Of a stretch of 14,290 nucleotides of DNA, positions 12,814 to 14,290 are shown in pieces (the stretch's first letter is position 1; each line of letters starts with the position of its first letter). The DNA comes from Mxb001 sp049317345 (GTDB lineage: Bacteria; Actinomycetota; Actinomycetes; S36-B12). The stretch is taken from NCBI GenBank assembly GCA_049317345.1, contig JBMOIL010000055.1, positions 1 to 14,290 on the forward strand. Reading direction: 5' to 3'. The notes below the pieces were generated by a model that had not been told where the DNA came from, did not search any database, and was given only the letters and a program-made list of their open reading frames with translations. The translations under genes were made by a program, and so were the position numbers.

Positions 12814-13578
12814 TCACGTCGCCTCTCGTGTCGAGTAGGCACCGTCGACGACGATCGGCATCCCGAGGTGCTCGAGGACCTCGAGGCGAGCGCCGAAGGT
12901 CTCCTCCAGCACACGGGGCACGATGACGTCGCGGGGTGCGCCCGACGCGACGATGTGACCGTTGACGCAGACGAGATGGGGCAGGTGTGCCGCCATGCCG
13001 TTGAGGTCGTGGGTGGTGAGCACGATGGCCATGCCGTCGGCGTGCAGATCCCCGAGCAGGTGGAGTACGTCGTGCCGGGTGTTGATGTCGACACCGCTCG
13101 TCGGCTCGTCGAGGAGGAGGACCTGGGGCTCGCGCAGCAGCGCTCGGGCCAGGAACATCCGCTGCTGCTGGCCACCCGAGAGTTCGCGGATGTGGCGGCC
13201 GGCGAGTTCGGCGATGCCGAGGCGCTCGAGGACGGCGGCCACCGCAGTGCGCTCCTGCGCCGAAGGCCATGGCCAGACTCGGTGCTCGGTGCGCGCCATG
13301 AGGACGCACTCGAAGACCGTGACGGGGAACTTCCAGTCGACGGTCTCGAGCTGCGGCACGTAGGCGACGCGCAGACTCGGCGCGGTCGTGCGCGTGCCGC
13401 TGCTGGGCTTGATGAGCCCGAGCAACACCCGCAGGAGTGTGGTCTTGCCGGCCCCGGATGGCCCGACGATGCCCGTGAAGGAGGTGCTGTCGATGCTGAG
13501 TGTGATGTCGTGCAGGACTGTCGTCCGCCCGTATCCCGCGGAGACGGAGGCGAGGTCGATCAGTCCGGCTGACGTCAC
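12814..13578 (-). CDS. Metal ABC transporter ATP-binding protein
   Basis: 254-aa ABC ATPase that powers import of the metal captured by the binding protein. Walker A GPSGAGKT (39-46), Q-loop Gln76, signature LSGGQQQR (133-140), Walker B LLLDEP (154-159) with D-loop SGVD, and switch His190 are all intact. It belongs with ZnuC/MntB-type proteins by neighbourhood and by the extended YVPQ-ETVDWKFPVTV region. The GTG at 13578 overlaps the TGA of the binding-protein gene as GTGA; the stop is 1 nt before the permease ATG. Cytosolic face. Confidence 0.95.
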   Translation of the reverse strand: MTSAGLIDLASVSAGYGRTTVLHDITLSIDSTSFTGIVGPSGAGKTTLLRVLLGLIKPSSGTRTTAPSLRVAYVPQLETVDWKFPVTVFECVLMARTEHRVWPWPSAQERTAVAAVLERLGIAELAGRHIRELSGGQQQRMFLARALLREPQVLLLDEPTSGVDINTRHDVLHLLGDLHADGMAIVLTTHDLNGMAAHLPHLVCVNGHIVASGAPRDVIVPRVLEETFGARLEVLEHLGMPIVVDGAYSTREAT

Positions 13579-14290
13579 TGCGGATAGAAGGCGGTGTCAG
13601 GGACGGTGCGCTCGATGACGAGCGCGTCGAGCTGCGTGGGCTGACCGCCGAGTCCAAGGATCATGGTTCGGTAGTTGTATCGCAGGAGCTCGAGGAGCGA
13701 ATGCTGGGCCTCCCCCGGCGCCCCGGGCAGGTCGTCGTCGCGCAGGGAGTCCTCGTAGCGCACCCCGGTCTCGGCCGCGATCGCCTCGAGCACTGCTGAG
13801 GGGAAGACCTCGGAGCCGAAGATCGTCGGCACCCCGGAGGTGCGGATCTGCTCGATGAGGCCGGCGACCTCAGCGGGGGTTGGGTCGTCGAAGCTGCTGG
13901 GCTGGATCGCGCCGACTACCTCCCAGCCGAAGTTCTTCGCGAAGTAGGCGTAGGCGTCGTGGTAGGTGACGAGCTTCAACTGGCCCTCGGGCACGGTGAC
14001 CTGATCGGCACGCACGGCCTCGGCGAGCTTGTCGGCCTCGGCCTTGAACGCCTCGTAGTTGGCCTGGTACTCCGCGGCGTTGTCAGGACAGCGCTCGGTG
14101 AGCTTCTGGCGCACGATGTCGGCGTAGGCGACGGCGTAGCCGGGGTCGGTCCACAGGTGCGGATTGGGCTTGCCGTCTTCCTTGGGGAAGGAGAAGTCGT
14201 AGATGTAATCGGACTCGGGCAGGGAGATCGTGCCGAGCTCGACGATCTCTGCGCCGTCCTTCTTGTTGGCCTCGGCAAGCTCCAACGTCG
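13575..14290 (-). CDS. Metal ABC transporter substrate-binding protein, TroA/PsaA family (5'-partial)
   Basis: C-terminal part of a cluster A-I metal-binding protein; the gene enters from the right edge, so its start and lipoprotein signal are outside the window. Counting from the first TTG-coded Leu (14285), probable metal ligands are His43 in NPHLW, His109 in TYHDAY, Glu159 in GSEVFP and Asp179 in YEDSL, the His-His-Glu-Asp set found in Mn/Zn proteins such as PsaA and TroA. ZnuA proteins typically have His in place of Glu. This leans to Mn(II) or mixed specificity but does not prove it. A helical linker (about 73-92) joins the two lobes. Its TGA overlaps the ATPase GTG start. Confidence 0.9.
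   Translation of the reverse strand, partial: TLELAEANKKDGAEIVELGTISLPESDYIYDFSFPKEDGKPNPHLWTDPGYAVAYADIVRQKLTERCPDNAAEYQANYEAFKAEADKLAEAVRADQVTVPEGQLKLVTYHDAYAYFAKNFGWEVVGAIQPSSFDDPTPAEVAGLIEQIRTSGVPTIFGSEVFPSAVLEAIAAETGVRYEDSLRDDDLPGAPGEAQHSLLELLRYNYRTMILGLGGQPTQLDALVIERTVPDTAFYPQ

Noticed and set aside
11368..12926. Long plus-strand open frames opposite bcp and the permease (11368-12087, 11970-12926)
   Set aside because: Antisense frames in high-GC DNA; they show Asp/Glu/Arg/Gly-biased composition and no domain, and lie over well-identified minus-strand genes and the tRNA.
12813..13175. Permease reading frame extended upstream to 13175
   Set aside because: It runs through the ATPase gene on the same strand in another frame with Ser/Thr/Arg-rich nonsense; the true start is the ATG at 12812.

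Overview
This 14.3 kb window is chromosomal DNA from a high-GC actinomycete (Actinomycetota), most likely a planktonic, rhodopsin-bearing lineage. Three things point there: a xanthorhodopsin/actinorhodopsin-type proton pump; the actinobacterial CysO-dependent cysteine pathway (mec-cysO-cysM); and a gene order matching Mycobacterium tuberculosis Rv1334-Rv1341 (mec, cysO, cysM, rhomboid, murI, MBL hydrolase, rph, rdgB) as I remember it. Genus cannot be read from the sequence. I see no transposase, phage gene, CRISPR array or replication origin, so this is mostly conserved core genome with a few accessory insertions.

Layout. (1) 31-852, minus: a light-driven proton pump, divergent from the rest, with a highly structured GC-rich leader. 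(2) 1019-3483, plus: Mec protease, CysO sulfur carrier, CysM cysteine synthase and MurI glutamate racemase. (3) 3574-6636, plus: two GT4 glycosyltransferases and an SGNH/GDSL hydrolase, a likely envelope-glycolipid cassette sitting where the M. tuberculosis order has no such genes; the rhomboid gene is absent. (4) 6646-8894, plus: an Rv1339-like MBL hydrolase, RNase PH and RdgB. A repeat cluster and a perfect 16-bp-arm inverted repeat separate MBL from rph. (5) 8924-11344, plus: a choloylglycine-hydrolase/penicillin-V-acylase-like Ntn hydrolase, then an NfeD-SPFH membrane pair. (6) 11369-14290, minus: a tRNA-Leu(UAG) and, upstream of it, a tightly coupled metal ABC transporter (binding protein, ATPase, permease) whose last gene is a Bcp/PrxQ peroxidase. 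The binding protein runs off the right edge.

Genes that work together: CysO carries the sulfur, CysM makes CysO-cysteine and Mec releases cysteine. The ABC genes and bcp overlap by ATGA/GTGA, suggesting joint metal uptake and peroxide defence. NfeD and SPFH proteins usually act as a membrane pair.

Two signals cut across the window. Several genes (mec, cysO, MBL, rph, nfeD) have a TANNNT -10-like hexamer 6-8 bases before the start codon, which fits leaderless transcription; in some, the previous gene's TAG stop codon is the first half of that hexamer. Also, 11 of 18 readable stop codons are TAG, 7 are TGA and none is TAA; all TGA stops but one are at overlapping or 1-nt junctions. That is unusual for a high-GC actinomycete and could be a lineage trait. 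No completely new gene system is evident; the most novel material is in the regulatory and repeat layers.
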